Below are positions 37,263 through 46,967 of a stretch of DNA of 64,000 nucleotides, in pieces (the stretch's first letter is position 1; each line of letters begins with the position of its first letter). Source of the stretch: a bacterium (GTDB lineage Bacteria > Gemmatimonadota > Gemmatimonadetes > Longimicrobiales > RSA9); NCBI GenBank assembly GCA_003242735.1, contig QGVH01000022.1, positions 1-64,000 on the forward strand, given 5' to 3'. The notes beneath the pieces were generated by a model. It had not been told where the DNA came from and ran no database searches. It saw only the letters and a program-made list of their open reading frames with translations. Both the position numbers and the translations under genes were made by a program.

Positions 37263-38351
37263 ATGCAGCTCGGTTCTCGATACACGACCCGGCGCGGGAC
37301 CGCGCGTCCCGCTCGCCTCGCACCCGCCCTCGCCCTCGCCCTCGCCCTCGCGGCCTGCGGCGACGACGATGGCACCAGCCCCCGCCGAGAGACGCCCGAC
37401 GGGCTGGCCGAGATCCGGATCGACGCTTCCCAGGGCTGGGCGTACATCGCCCTCGGCGACGAGGCGCGGAAGGTGACGGTGACGGACCCGGCGACCTCGA
37501 CCGAGTGGGACATGGCGTTCTACGCGACCTCGGTCATGCTGAACGGTGGGGACGCCGGGCCGGGCGGCGTGGTGGCGTACTGCGTCTGTGCGAACGCGAA
37601 CCTGACAGACGCGCAGGTCGGCGCGCTGAAGCCGGAGGACGGGCTGGCCGCCTTCGAGGCGGTGACGGCGGAGGACATCCCGTCGGACCCGGACGCGTGG
37701 GAGACGGACGCGCTCGTGCCGGCGTTGCAGGGGTGGTATCGGTACGACTTCTCGACCCACACGGTGAGCCCGAACCCGGACCGTGTCTGGAAGCTTCGCG
37801 CGGCGGACGGCCAGGCGTATGCCAAGCTGCACGTGATCGGGATCGAGGGCGCGACGCAGGCCGTCATGGGGCGGGTCACCATCGAGTACGCGGTGCAGCC
37901 CACGAAGGGTGCGACGATGGGCGAAGCGAAGACCGCGACGGTCGAGGTCTCGCCCGGCGCGCGCGTGTACTTCAGCCTCACGCGGGGCGCGGTGTCTGAT
38001 GCGTCGGATTGGGACCTGCTGTTCGAGGGGTGGACGATCCGGCTGAACGGCGGTGCGAGCGGCAGCGGCGCCGCGGGCGCGGTGGTGGTGGACGAGCCGT
38101 TCGACGGGATCACGGATGCATCGGACATGGGGACGCTGTACCAGGCCGACCGCTACGGCGGCGCGTTCGCGGCGCATCCCTGGTACCGCTACAACATCAC
38201 GGGGAGCGACCACCAGATCTGGCCGACGTACGACGTCTACCTGGTGAAGCGCGGCTCCGAGGTCTATAAGGTCCAGCTCGTCTCGTACTACGAGCCGACG
38301 ACGGGCGCGTCCCGCCACATCACCATGCGTTACGCGCGGCTCACGGACTGA
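37263..38351 (+). CDS. HmuY family lipoprotein
   Basis: A 362-residue predicted lipoprotein (lipobox L-A-A-C, Cys32) of the HmuY family, surface heme-binding proteins first known from Porphyromonas. It has two internal repeats of the HmuY type: W-A-Y-I-A-L-G-D and S-T-E-W-D-M-A-F-Y-A-T in the first, V-Y-F-S-L and S-D-W-D-L-L-F-E-G-W in the second. The end V-Q-L-V-S-Y-Y is typical. GGAG precedes ATG 37263. The TonB receptor follows after 10 bases. Confidence 0.85.
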   Translation: MQLGSRYTTRRGTARPARLAPALALALALAACGDDDGTSPRRETPDGLAEIRIDASQGWAYIALGDEARKVTVTDPATSTEWDMAFYATSVMLNGGDAGPGGVVAYCVCANANLTDAQVGALKPEDGLAAFEAVTAEDIPSDPDAWETDALVPALQGWYRYDFSTHTVSPNPDRVWKLRAADGQAYAKLHVIGIEGATQAVMGRVTIEYAVQPTKGATMGEAKTATVEVSPGARVYFSLTRGAVSDASDWDLLFEGWTIRLNGGASGSGAAGAVVVDEPFDGITDASDMGTLYQADRYGGAFAAHPWYRYNITGSDHQIWPTYDVYLVKRGSEVYKVQLVSYYEPTTGASRHITMRYARLTD

Positions 38352-38361
38352 GGAGGCGACG

Positions 38362-40557
38362 ATGAGCGAGAGCGGGCGTGGCGTGCGGAGCGGGGTGCGC
38401 GGCCCGCGCCACGCGCGCCGCGTGGGGGCGCGGCCGATCCGGGCCGTATGGGCGTGCGCGGCGATCGCCGCGGCGCTGCTGCTCCACGCGCCGCTCGCGG
38501 CGCAGCCGGGCGGCGTGGTGCGGGGCCGGGTGGTGGAGGCCGGCAGCGGCGCTGCGGTGGCGTCGGCGGTGGTGAGCGTGGCGGATGCGTCCGAGCGCTC
38601 CGTGCTGACCGACGCAGACGGCGTGTTCCGGCTCGAGGGCCTGGCGCCGGGCACGCACCGCTTGCGCGTCACGCACATGGGCTACGCGGAGCGCGAAGTG
38701 GAAGTCGAGGTGACGCGCGCTGGCGAGGTGGTGGTGAACGTCGCCCTCACGCCGCGCGCGTTGCCGCTGGATGCGCTGGTGGTCACGGCAGGGCGGCGCC
38801 TCCAGGCGCTGAAGGACGTTCCGGTGCCGACGGAGGTGGTGAGCGCGGAGGAGATCCGGCGCAGCGGCGCATCGGACGTGGCCGCGGTGCTCGTCGAACG
38901 GACCGGCATCCAGCCGCAGGGCGGACACCCTTCCGGCTCGGGGCTCATGCTCCAGGGGTTGGGCTCCGAGCGTGTGCTGGTGTTGATCGACGGGCAGCCG
39001 TTCATCGGGCGGCTGTCCGGACAGATCGACCTCTCCCGCATCCCCGCGGCGGCCGTGGAGCGAATCGAGGTCGTGAAGGGGCCGCAGTCCACGCTGTACG
39101 GCTCGGAGGCGATGGGCGGCGTGGTGAACGTGATCACGCGGCCGGCCGGCGAGCGCGGCGAGCGTGCGTGGCGGGGCGAGGTCGTGATGGGCAGCGCGGA
39201 CCGGCTGGATTTCGGCCTCGGCGCGCGCGGCGCCCTCGGCCGGCTCGGCTACGTTGCGGAGTTCGGTCGCCGCGAGATCGCGGTCACGCCGGGAATGGCG
39301 GACACCTCGGGCGCGCGTGCCGATCGCTGGGATGGCCTTGTGACGCTCCGCTGGTCCGGCGAGCGCAGCCACGTTGAGGCGAGTGCACTCGTGCTCGACG
39401 AGCGGCAGCGCTGGCGGACCGGCCAGCTCTACGACTTCGCGGACAACCGGCAGTGGTCGCTGCGTCTCGGCGGCAGCCATCGGGCCGGCGGGCACCGCTT
39501 CGTGCCGGTCCTTTATGTCACGGAGTTCCGGAACCTCGCGCGGCGCTCCACGATGCCCGAGCCCGTCGCCGGCACGGGCGAGGAAGAGGTGCAGCGCGAG
39601 ATCGAGGCGGAGCTCGCCTACACGCTCCACGCGGGCCAACACGTGCTGGACGCGGGCGTGGAGGCGAAGCGCCGCTCCATCCGCTCGGTCCGCGTCGTCG
39701 GCGAGTCGCGGGCGCTGCACACGGTGGAGCCGTTCATCCAGGCGACGCTCGCCGCGGGGCCGTTCAGCGTGGTGCCCGGCGCGCGCTTCTCGTGGAGCGA
39801 GGAGTGGGGCACGCACTGGACGCCGCGTCTCGCCGCGCTGTGGCGTGCGACGCCGTCCCTCGCCGTGCGCGCGTCGCTCGGCACCGGCTACCGCGCGCCG
39901 GACTTCAAAGAGCTCTACATGCAGTTCCTCAACATCTCGCCGGGCATCGCGTACGCGGTGCGTGGCAACCCGGCCCTGCGGCCGGAGACGTCCACCAACG
40001 TGACCGGCAGCGTGGAATGGACGGGCGCCCAGGTCTACCTGCGCGCGCACGCGTTCCACAACCGGTTCGAGGACTTCATCGAGACCCGGGCGGTGGGCGA
40101 CTCCGCAGGGGTGACGCTCTTCACGTACGGCAACGTCGACAACGGGCGCACCCGCGGCATCGAGCTCGAGGCGGGCGCGACGTGGCACGGGCTGCGGGGC
40201 GAGGCGGGCTACGCGTGGCTGGACGCGGAGCGCACCACGACCGGCGAGCAGCTGCTCGGCCGGCCCGCGCACTCGGCTCGGGTCTCGCTCACGTATCCGC
40301 TGCCGTTTGGCCTGCGCGCGAGCGCGTCGGGCGTCTACACGGGCCGCACGCCGATCCAGCGGACCGAGAGCGGCGAGGTGCTGCACCGCGACGGCTTCCT
40401 GCGCATCGACCTGCGGGTCGCGCAGGCGCTGCCCCGCGGCTTCGAGATCGCCGCGGGCGTGGACAACGTGCTGGACGAGCGGCCCGAGCACTGGCCCGGC
40501 TTCGCCGAGCGGCAGTTCCACGTCAGCATCGGCTGGCGGAGTGACGGCTCGCGTTGA
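38362..40557 (+). CDS. TonB-dependent receptor (heme/iron-type)
   Basis: A 731-residue outer-membrane receptor. After a signal peptide (about residues 25-48) comes a carboxypeptidase-regulatory-like domain (G-R-V-V-E-A-G-S-G-A), then the plug with V-V-T-A-G-R-R and V-E-V-V-K-G-P-Q-S-T-L-Y-G-S-E-A-M-G-G-V-V-N-V-I, and a beta-barrel ending Q-F-H-V-S-I-G-W-R-S. Placement behind HmuY under a Fur-like box suggests heme or another iron-bearing porphyrin as substrate. TGAGGAGG precedes ATG 38362. Confidence 0.93.
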   Translation: MSESGRGVRSGVRGPRHARRVGARPIRAVWACAAIAAALLLHAPLAAQPGGVVRGRVVEAGSGAAVASAVVSVADASERSVLTDADGVFRLEGLAPGTHRLRVTHMGYAEREVEVEVTRAGEVVVNVALTPRALPLDALVVTAGRRLQALKDVPVPTEVVSAEEIRRSGASDVAAVLVERTGIQPQGGHPSGSGLMLQGLGSERVLVLIDGQPFIGRLSGQIDLSRIPAAAVERIEVVKGPQSTLYGSEAMGGVVNVITRPAGERGERAWRGEVVMGSADRLDFGLGARGALGRLGYVAEFGRREIAVTPGMADTSGARADRWDGLVTLRWSGERSHVEASALVLDERQRWRTGQLYDFADNRQWSLRLGGSHRAGGHRFVPVLYVTEFRNLARRSTMPEPVAGTGEEEVQREIEAELAYTLHAGQHVLDAGVEAKRRSIRSVRVVGESRALHTVEPFIQATLAAGPFSVVPGARFSWSEEWGTHWTPRLAALWRATPSLAVRASLGTGYRAPDFKELYMQFLNISPGIAYAVRGNPALRPETSTNVTGSVEWTGAQVYLRAHAFHNRFEDFIETRAVGDSAGVTLFTYGNVDNGRTRGIELEAGATWHGLRGEAGYAWLDAERTTTGEQLLGRPAHSARVSLTYPLPFGLRASASGVYTGRTPIQRTESGEVLHRDGFLRIDLRVAQALPRGFEIAAGVDNVLDERPEHWPGFAERQFHVSIGWRSDGSR

Positions 40558-40562
40558 AGCGG

Positions 40563-40603
40563 GCCAGGGCGGGGACGTGGGGCGTGTCGGATCCGGCCCT
40601 GGC
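40563..40603 (+). terminator. Hairpin between receptor and CbiX-like gene
   Basis: GCCAGGGC (40563-40570) and GCCCTGGC (40596-40603) form an 8-bp stem with a 25-base loop in the 120-base gap. It could weaken transcription into the next gene or stabilise the upstream message. Confidence 0.4.
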
Positions 40604-40677
40604 AGGCGTGGTCGCGAACGGACTCGGAGTGACCGAGAAGGCAACGGCGCACGTACACGGTAGGGAAAGGGCATAGC

Positions 40678-41622
40678 ATGAGGCGTGGATCCCGGAGGGC
40701 GGCCGTCATCGCCGCTCTGTTGACCGTTACACCCGCATCGGTCGTGGCCCAGCGGCCGGCTTCCCCGGCGGCCGCGTCGAACGGCGGCGCGCACGGCGAT
40801 GGTCGTGTGGGAACGATCGTGGTCGCGCACGGCGCGGGTCCCGATTGGAACGCGCAGGTCGAGGCCGTCATCGAGCAGGCGCGGACCGGCGGCCCGATCG
40901 AGGTGAGCTACCTGATGGGGCCGGGCGCGCGGACGCACCGGTTCCAGGACGCGGCGAAGCGCCTGGTGGAGGCGGGAGTGCGCGAGATCGTCGTCGTGCC
41001 TCTGCTCGTCTCGAGCCACAGCGAGCACTACGAGCAGATCCGCTGGCTGGTGGGCGAGACGGACACGCTCGACGAGGTGATGATGCATCACCTGCACATG
41101 GCGGGGATCGAGCGGCCCGACGTCCCGGTGCCGATGCGCGTGACGCCGGCGCTGGACGGTGCGGAAGAGGTCGCAGGCATCGTCGCCGAACGCGCCCTCG
41201 CCCTCGCCGAGGAGCCCGCGGCGCAGGCGCTCTTCCTCATCGGGCACGGCCCCAACTCGGCGGAGGACTACGCCTCGTGGATGGAGGACCTCCGCCCGCT
41301 GGCGGAGCGGGTCCAGCAGATGACCGGCTTCCGCGACGTGAAGGTCGGGCTCGTACAGGACGACGCGGCGGGCCACGTGCGCGCGGAGGCGGTGCGGCGA
41401 ATCCGTGAGATCATCACGCTCCAGCACCAGGTCACCGGGCGACCGGTGGTCGTGGTGCCGGTGCTGATCGGCACGGGCCAGATCAGTCTGGAGAAGTTCC
41501 CGGCGGATCTCGCAGGGCTGCCCATCGCCTACGATGGCAAGGGGTTGCTGCCGCATCCCGCGCTGGCACGGTGGATCGAGGCGCGGGTGGCGGCGGCGGG
41601 GACGGTGGGTCTGCACTGGTAA
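40678..41622 (+). CDS. Exported CbiX/SirB-like chelatase-fold protein
   Basis: A 314-residue protein with two CbiX-type half domains behind a clear signal peptide (ending near V-V-A-Q). The first half has V-A-H-G-A-G-P-D-W-N and P-L-L-V-S-S-H-S-E-H-Y, the second L-I-G-H-G-P-N and V-P-V-L-I-G-T-G-Q. The last site normally has His, here Gln. CbiX and SirB insert cobalt or iron into sirohydrochlorin in the cytosol; an exported copy next to HmuY and a TonB receptor would instead meet porphyrins in the periplasm. GGGAAAGGG precedes the ATG. Confidence 0.82.
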   Translation: MRRGSRRAAVIAALLTVTPASVVAQRPASPAAASNGGAHGDGRVGTIVVAHGAGPDWNAQVEAVIEQARTGGPIEVSYLMGPGARTHRFQDAAKRLVEAGVREIVVVPLLVSSHSEHYEQIRWLVGETDTLDEVMMHHLHMAGIERPDVPVPMRVTPALDGAEEVAGIVAERALALAEEPAAQALFLIGHGPNSAEDYASWMEDLRPLAERVQQMTGFRDVKVGLVQDDAAGHVRAEAVRRIREIITLQHQVTGRPVVVVPVLIGTGQISLEKFPADLAGLPIAYDGKGLLPHPALARWIEARVAAAGTVGLHW

Positions 41623-41899
41623 GGGAGCGCCAGCCAGACCAGTAGGAAGCGCCGGTGGGGGCGGGGGTAGGAGGGCGAGGCTCGGCGAGGGGCCTTGGCC
41701 GTTGCCCTTTCCTGACCGTGTCGGGGTGTGTGCATGGTGGGGACTGGTCTTGCCCGCCCACTGCCCCATTTCCCATGACGCCGGGCGGAGCATCGAGACG
41801 GGGCGCGGTGAGAGCCGCGCCCTTGGTTTTTTCGGATCCCTACGGTGCGGTCGGCCTAGGGGGCGAGGAGGGAATCGGGATCGCTCCTGCCTCTCCTAT

Positions 41900-41935
41900 A
41901 TTCGGGTTGTCTTCGGGTCCCGGGCACCCCATATT
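41900..41935 (+). promoter_or_regulatory. dnaE2 promoter with SOS-like operator
   Basis: ATTCGGGTTGTCTTCGG (41900-41916) is the same operator pattern as before imuA. The -35 TTGTCT (41907-41912) lies inside it; 17 bases later CATATT (41930-41935) is the -10. The predicted transcript would begin two or three bases before ATG 41945. The 322-base gap 41623-41944 holds no other feature. Confidence 0.65.
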
Positions 41936-41944
41936 GCCGGGGCC

Positions 41945-44900
41945 ATGCGGTACGTCGAGTTGCGGGCGCACACCGCTTTCTCGTTCGGGGATGGGGCGAC
42001 GACGCCGGAAGCGCTGGTCCGGCGGGCGGCGGAGTACGGTTATCCGGCGCTGGGGCTGACGGACCACGCGGACCTGGGCGGCGTCATCCGCTTCGCGCTG
42101 GAGTGCGAGCGGTCGGGGGTCCGGCCGGTGGTGGGTGCGGAGCTGGTGGTGGACGGCCACCCGCTGGCGGTGCTCGCCATGGACGAGCGCGGCTACCGCA
42201 ACCTGGCGGCGCTGGTGACGCGCTCGCGGGTCGGCGCGCTGCGGGTGGAGGAGGTCGAGGGCGTGGAGGCGATCCGGCCGCGGGGCCGGCCGTCGCTCTC
42301 GTTCGCGGAGCTGGAGGCGCGGAGCGAGGGGCTGTTCGTGCTGACGGGCCCTGCGTCGGGCGAGATCGCGTCGCTGGTGCGGGCGGGGCGGCCGGAAGAG
42401 GCTGCGTACGTGCTGGACCGGTGGCGGAGCGTGTTCCCGGGCCGGCTCGCGGTCGAGGTGCAGCTCCACCACGTGTCGGGCGCGGAGGCGGCGCTGGCGG
42501 CTGCGCTGATCGAGCTGGCGGCGCGCGCGCGCGTGCCGTGGGTGGTGACCAACGACCCGCGCTACCTGGACGCGGACGGCCGGCTGGTGCACGACCTCCT
42601 CACCGCGTTGCGCGCGGGGTTGGACGTGAACACGGCTGCGTCGTGGGGCGTGCTGCACCCGAACGGCGAGTGGCGGCTCAAGACGCCGGAGGAGATGGCG
42701 CGGCTGTGGAAGGGCAGGGAGGCGGGGCTCGAGGAGAGCGTCCGCATCGCGGAGCAGTGTCGCTTCGACCTGCGCTGGCTGCGGCCGCCGCTGCCGCGGT
42801 TCCCCGTCCCCCCGGGCCACGACGATGATTCCTACCTCCGCGAGCTGGTGTACGCCGGCGCGGCGGAGCGCTGGGGCACGATCGACGAGCGGCAGCGCGC
42901 CCAGCTCGAGCACGAGCTGGGCGTGATCCGGCGACTCGGCTTCGCGGGCTTCTTCCTCGTCATGTGGGACGCGGTGCGGTTCGCGCGCTCTCGCGGGATC
43001 CTCTGCCAGGGGCGGGGCAGCGCGGCGAACTCGGCGGTCGCCTACTGCCTGGGCATCACGGCGGTGGATCCGGTGCGGCACGGGCTGTTGTTCGAGCGCT
43101 TCCTCAGCGAGGTGCGCACGGACGGCAAGACGGAGGCGCCGGACATCGACGTGGACTTCGAGATGCACCGCCGTGAGGAAGTGCTGAACTACATGTACGA
43201 GCGCTACCGCCGGCAGCACGCGGCGATCGCGTGCACGGTCCTGACGTACCACGCCCCCAGCGCGGCGCAGGACGCGATGCGCGCGCTCGGCTACCCGGCG
43301 GAGCTGGCGCTCCGCGTCTCGAAGCGGCTGCACCGCTGGCACCCGGGCGAGGGTGCGGATGCGCTGGAGAAGGAGGTGGCGGCGCAGGTCGGGATCGACG
43401 TCGTCAACGACCCGCGGGGCCGTGCGCTGGTGGCGGCGATGCGCGCGTTCGAGGACCTGCCCCGCCTGCGCGCCACGCACCCCGGCGGCTTCGTGCTCTC
43501 CTCCCAGCCGCTGAGCGAGTACCTGCCCATCGAGCACACGACGATGGGCCGGACCATCATCCAGTTCGACAAGGACGACCTGGACGCGGCGGGCGTCCCC
43601 AAGTTCGACTTCCTGGGGCTGGGCGGCCTCTCGGCCGTGCACATCGCGTTCGACGCGATCGAGCGGCGCACGGGCCGGAAGCTCGAGCTGTACTCGCTGC
43701 CCGTGGACGACGCGAAGACGTACGAGATGATCGCGCGCGGCGACACGGTCGGCACGTTCCAGCTCGAGAGCCGCGCGCAGATCGGCTCGCTCGTCCAGAC
43801 CAAGCCGGACCGGCTGTACGACATCGTGGTGCAGGTCGCGCTGATCCGTCCGGGTCCGATCCAGGCGCGGTTCGTCCATCCGTACACGCGGCGGCGCCGC
43901 GGCCTCGAGCCCGTGCGCTACACGCACCCTTTGCTGGAGCCGATCCTGAAGCGCACGTACGGCATCCCGATCTTCCAGGAACAGGCGATGGCGATCGCGA
44001 TGACGCTGGGCGGCTTCAGCGCGGCGGAGGCGGACGAGCTGCGGCGCGCCATGGGGCACCGCCGCAAGCGCGAGCGGCTGGTGGCGGCGCTCCAGCGGCT
44101 GCGCGCGCGCATCATCGAGCGTGGCTACGGCGAGGAGATCGCGGACGAGGTGTGTCAGGATCTCCTCAGCTTCGCCAATTACGGCTTCCCCGAGTCGCAC
44201 GCGTGGAGCTTCGCGCTGATCGCGTACGCCACGGCGTACCTCAAGGCGCACTATCCCGCGGAGTTCCTGCTCGGGCTGCTGAACTCCTGGCCCATGGGCT
44301 TCTATCCGCCGTCCACGCTGGTGCACGACGCGCGGCGCCATGGGGTGGTGGTGCTGGGGCCGTGCATGCGGGATGGGGGGTGGGAGTGCGAGTTGGTGGA
44401 GCTGGGACCTGCGGAGCCGCCGGGCTCCGACCCCGCTTCGCCGCAGAGGGGCACCGGGGCTGCGCCCGGTCCGGACTCCGCTGCGCCGGCGGTGGCAGGG
44501 TCGGGCGGGCGGATCGGAGCCGAGCGGGAGGCCGACCCTTCCAGCGGCGCCTCCGCCGCGGCCGAGCGCGACGAGGACGGCGGCCGCGTCGCCGTCCGTC
44601 TCGGCTGGAAGTTCATCCGCGGCCTCGGCGAGCGTACGGGCGAGGCGTTGCGGGCCGCCCGCGCCGATGGGCCGTTCGCCTCCATCGAGGACGTGATCCG
44701 GCGCGCGCGGCTCACCCGCGCCGAGGCGCTGCACATCGCGCGCGCCGGCGCGTTCGAGGCGTTCCAGCCCGGCCGCCGCAAGGCGGCGTGGGAAGCGCTT
44801 CGCGCCGCCGGCGACCTGCTGCCGCTCGCGCCCGCCCACGGCCGGCCCGGGAGCGGCGGGAACGGCGCCCGTGTCCCGCTCCCCTTCGACCCCCGGGAGC

Positions 44901-45319
44901 TGGAAGGCGAGGAGCTGGTCTTCCTGGACTACCTGGCGACGGGGGTGAGCACCCACGGCCACCCGATGGAGCACCTGCGTGCACGGCTCGACGCGGCGGG
45001 GGTCGTGCGCAGCGACCGGCTGCGCGCGGAGCGGGACGGCGCGCGGATCACCGTCGCGGGCCTCGTCGTCGCGCGCCAACGCCCGGAGACCGCGAACGGC
45101 ACGGTGTTCGTGTTGCTGGAGGACGAGGCGGGCTTCATCAACGTGATCGTGCCGGCCCGCCTCTACGAGCGCAACCGCGAGGTCGTGAAGTTCTCGCCGT
45201 TCCTGGTGGTCGAGGGCGAGCTCGAGATCGATGGTGACGCGATCAACGTGGTGGGCCGGCGTTTCCGCGAGCTGGCCGTCCGGCGGCGGCTCACGCACAG
45301 GTCGCGGGATTTCCGGTAG
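41945..45319 (+). CDS. dnaE2: Error-prone DNA polymerase DnaE2
   Basis: A 1124-residue C-family polymerase for translesion synthesis with ImuA/ImuB. The PHP domain starts with E-L-R-A-H-T-A-F-S-F-G-D-G and L-G-L-T-D-H-A-D. The palm has A-P-D-I-D-V-D-F (about residues 398-405), and a C-terminal OB domain ends near V-V-G-R-R-F. It lacks the long C-terminal tail of replicative DnaE. An Ala/Gly/Pro-rich insert of about 60 residues sits near 822-882. No ribosome site precedes ATG 41945 and the message may be leaderless. Confidence 0.95.
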   Translation: MRYVELRAHTAFSFGDGATTPEALVRRAAEYGYPALGLTDHADLGGVIRFALECERSGVRPVVGAELVVDGHPLAVLAMDERGYRNLAALVTRSRVGALRVEEVEGVEAIRPRGRPSLSFAELEARSEGLFVLTGPASGEIASLVRAGRPEEAAYVLDRWRSVFPGRLAVEVQLHHVSGAEAALAAALIELAARARVPWVVTNDPRYLDADGRLVHDLLTALRAGLDVNTAASWGVLHPNGEWRLKTPEEMARLWKGREAGLEESVRIAEQCRFDLRWLRPPLPRFPVPPGHDDDSYLRELVYAGAAERWGTIDERQRAQLEHELGVIRRLGFAGFFLVMWDAVRFARSRGILCQGRGSAANSAVAYCLGITAVDPVRHGLLFERFLSEVRTDGKTEAPDIDVDFEMHRREEVLNYMYERYRRQHAAIACTVLTYHAPSAAQDAMRALGYPAELALRVSKRLHRWHPGEGADALEKEVAAQVGIDVVNDPRGRALVAAMRAFEDLPRLRATHPGGFVLSSQPLSEYLPIEHTTMGRTIIQFDKDDLDAAGVPKFDFLGLGGLSAVHIAFDAIERRTGRKLELYSLPVDDAKTYEMIARGDTVGTFQLESRAQIGSLVQTKPDRLYDIVVQVALIRPGPIQARFVHPYTRRRRGLEPVRYTHPLLEPILKRTYGIPIFQEQAMAIAMTLGGFSAAEADELRRAMGHRRKRERLVAALQRLRARIIERGYGEEIADEVCQDLLSFANYGFPESHAWSFALIAYATAYLKAHYPAEFLLGLLNSWPMGFYPPSTLVHDARRHGVVVLGPCMRDGGWECELVELGPAEPPGSDPASPQRGTGAAPGPDSAAPAVAGSGGRIGAEREADPSSGASAAAERDEDGGRVAVRLGWKFIRGLGERTGEALRAARADGPFASIEDVIRRARLTRAEALHIARAGAFEAFQPGRRKAAWEALRAAGDLLPLAPAHGRPGSGGNGARVPLPFDPRELEGEELVFLDYLATGVSTHGHPMEHLRARLDAAGVVRSDRLRAERDGARITVAGLVVARQRPETANGTVFVLLEDEAGFINVIVPARLYERNREVVKFSPFLVVEGELEIDGDAINVVGRRFRELAVRRRLTHRSRDFR

Positions 45320-45476
45320 GCGGCGAGACCCGGAGCCGTGGAGCCCGCAGTCGGAGACCCGGAGCCCGGCGCGCGAAGCGGGAGCGGAGCCCGGCCCGCG
45401 CGTGGCGCGGCTGGCGCCCGGGCGCGGCGCGGACGCGCCAGCGCCCGGTGTGCGCCGTGAGACACATGCCGCGCCC

Positions 45477-46844
45477 CTACTCCACCCACACCGTCTTGAT
45501 GTTCACGAACTCCTTCAGCCCGTAGTGCGACAGCTCCCGCCCGTATCCGCTCTCCTTGACGCCGCCGAACGGCAGCCGCGGGTCGGAGCGGACCAGCGCG
45601 TTGACGAAGCAGGAGCCCGCCTCCAGCTCCTCGGTCGCGATCCGCTCGCCGCGCTCGCGGTCGCGGGTGAAGACCGCGGCGCCGAGCCCGAACCTCGACT
45701 CGTTCGCGAGCCGGATCGCTTCCGCCTCGTCCTTCGCCGGCACGATCGCGGCGACGGGCCCGAACGACTCATCCTCGAACGCGGGCATCCCCTTCTTCAC
45801 ATCGGTCAGCACGGTGGGCGGGTAGAAGGCGCCCGGGCCCTCCGGGATCTCGCCGCCGAGGAGCAGACGCGCGCCGGCGCGCACGCTCGCCTGCACCAGC
45901 TCGTGTAGACCGTCCCGCAGGTCGTGGCGCGCGAGTGGGCCGACCTCCGTCTGCTCGTCCAGCGGGTCGCCGACGCGCGCCGCGCGCATACGCTCGACGA
46001 ACAACCGCTCGAACTCCTCCCGCACGCTCTCCACCACGATGAAGCGCTTGGCCGCGATGCAGCTCTGGCCCGAGTTGATCAGGCGGCTGGCCGCGCACAT
46101 CGCGGCGGCGTGCTCGATGTCCGCGTCCTCCAACACGATGTAGGGGTCGCTGCCTCCCAGCTCCAGCACGGTCTTCTTGACCCGCGCGCCCGCGCTGGCC
46201 GCCACCGCGCGCCCCGCTGGCGTGCCGCCGGTGAGCGTCACGGCGCGCACCACCGGATGGCCGATGATGCCGTCCACCGCCTCGCTACCGACGAGCAGCG
46301 TGCGGAACACGTCGCGCGGGAAGCCCGCGTCGTGCAGGAGCCGCTCGATGGCCAGCGCGCAGCCGGGCACGTTGGACGCGTGCTTGAGAACCGCCACGTT
46401 CCCCGCCACGAGCGCCGGCGCGGCGAACCGGAAGACCTGCCAGAAGGGGAAGTTCCAGGGCATGATGGCGAGGACCACGCCGAGGGGCCGGAACGCCACG
46501 AAGCTGCGGCGCGCGTCCGTCTCGACCCTCTCCGGTTCGAGGAAGCGCGGGCCGTTCTCCGCGTAGTAGTCGCACGCCAGCGCGCACTTCTCCACCTCGG
46601 CGCGGCCAGCGGTGATCGGCTTGCCCATCTCCAGCGCCATCAGCCGCGCATACTCCGCCGCCCGCTCCCGCAGCAACGTCGCCGCTTCCCGCAGCAGCGC
46701 GGCGCGCTCCTCCACGCTCGTCCTGCGCCACGCCTGGAACGCCGCATCCGCCGCGTGGAGGATGCGGTCCACCTCCTCCGGCGGCGTCTCCTGATACTCC
46801 CCGATGGTTTCGCCCGTGGCCGGGTTCACCGCGCGGATCGTCAT
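45477..46844 (-). CDS. Aldehyde dehydrogenase, succinate-semialdehyde type
   Basis: A 455-residue NAD(P)-dependent dehydrogenase that oxidises an aldehyde to the acid. The active-site Cys262 is in N-S-G-Q-S-C-I-A, the general base E228 in E-L-G-G-S-D-P-Y, and P-W-N-F-P-F is at 129-134. The short N-terminus and overall pattern resemble the Sad/GabD succinate-semialdehyde group, which would feed the TCA cycle. AAGGAGGGGAG precedes the ATG. It converges with dnaE2 across a gap with a duplicated GAGACCCGGAGCC. Confidence 0.9.
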   Translation of the reverse strand: MTIRAVNPATGETIGEYQETPPEEVDRILHAADAAFQAWRRTSVEERAALLREAATLLRERAAEYARLMALEMGKPITAGRAEVEKCALACDYYAENGPRFLEPERVETDARRSFVAFRPLGVVLAIMPWNFPFWQVFRFAAPALVAGNVAVLKHASNVPGCALAIERLLHDAGFPRDVFRTLLVGSEAVDGIIGHPVVRAVTLTGGTPAGRAVAASAGARVKKTVLELGGSDPYIVLEDADIEHAAAMCAASRLINSGQSCIAAKRFIVVESVREEFERLFVERMRAARVGDPLDEQTEVGPLARHDLRDGLHELVQASVRAGARLLLGGEIPEGPGAFYPPTVLTDVKKGMPAFEDESFGPVAAIVPAKDEAEAIRLANESRFGLGAAVFTRDRERGERIATEELEAGSCFVNALVRSDPRLPFGGVKESGYGRELSHYGLKEFVNIKTVWVE

Positions 46845-46967
46845 CGCTGCTCCCCTCCTTCCTGTCCTCCTGTGGTCCGCCGACGAGTCGTCCGACGCAA
46901 GATACCAAACGGGGCGCGCAGGTGCGATGCACCCGGCGCCCCGCGCCCAGGACCAGCGATGGCGAAA

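Noticed and set aside
45320-45476. Direct repeat GAGACCCGGAGCC in the gap between dnaE2 and the aldehyde dehydrogenase
   Set aside because: Only two copies in a very GC-rich spacer, with no flanking insertion signs.
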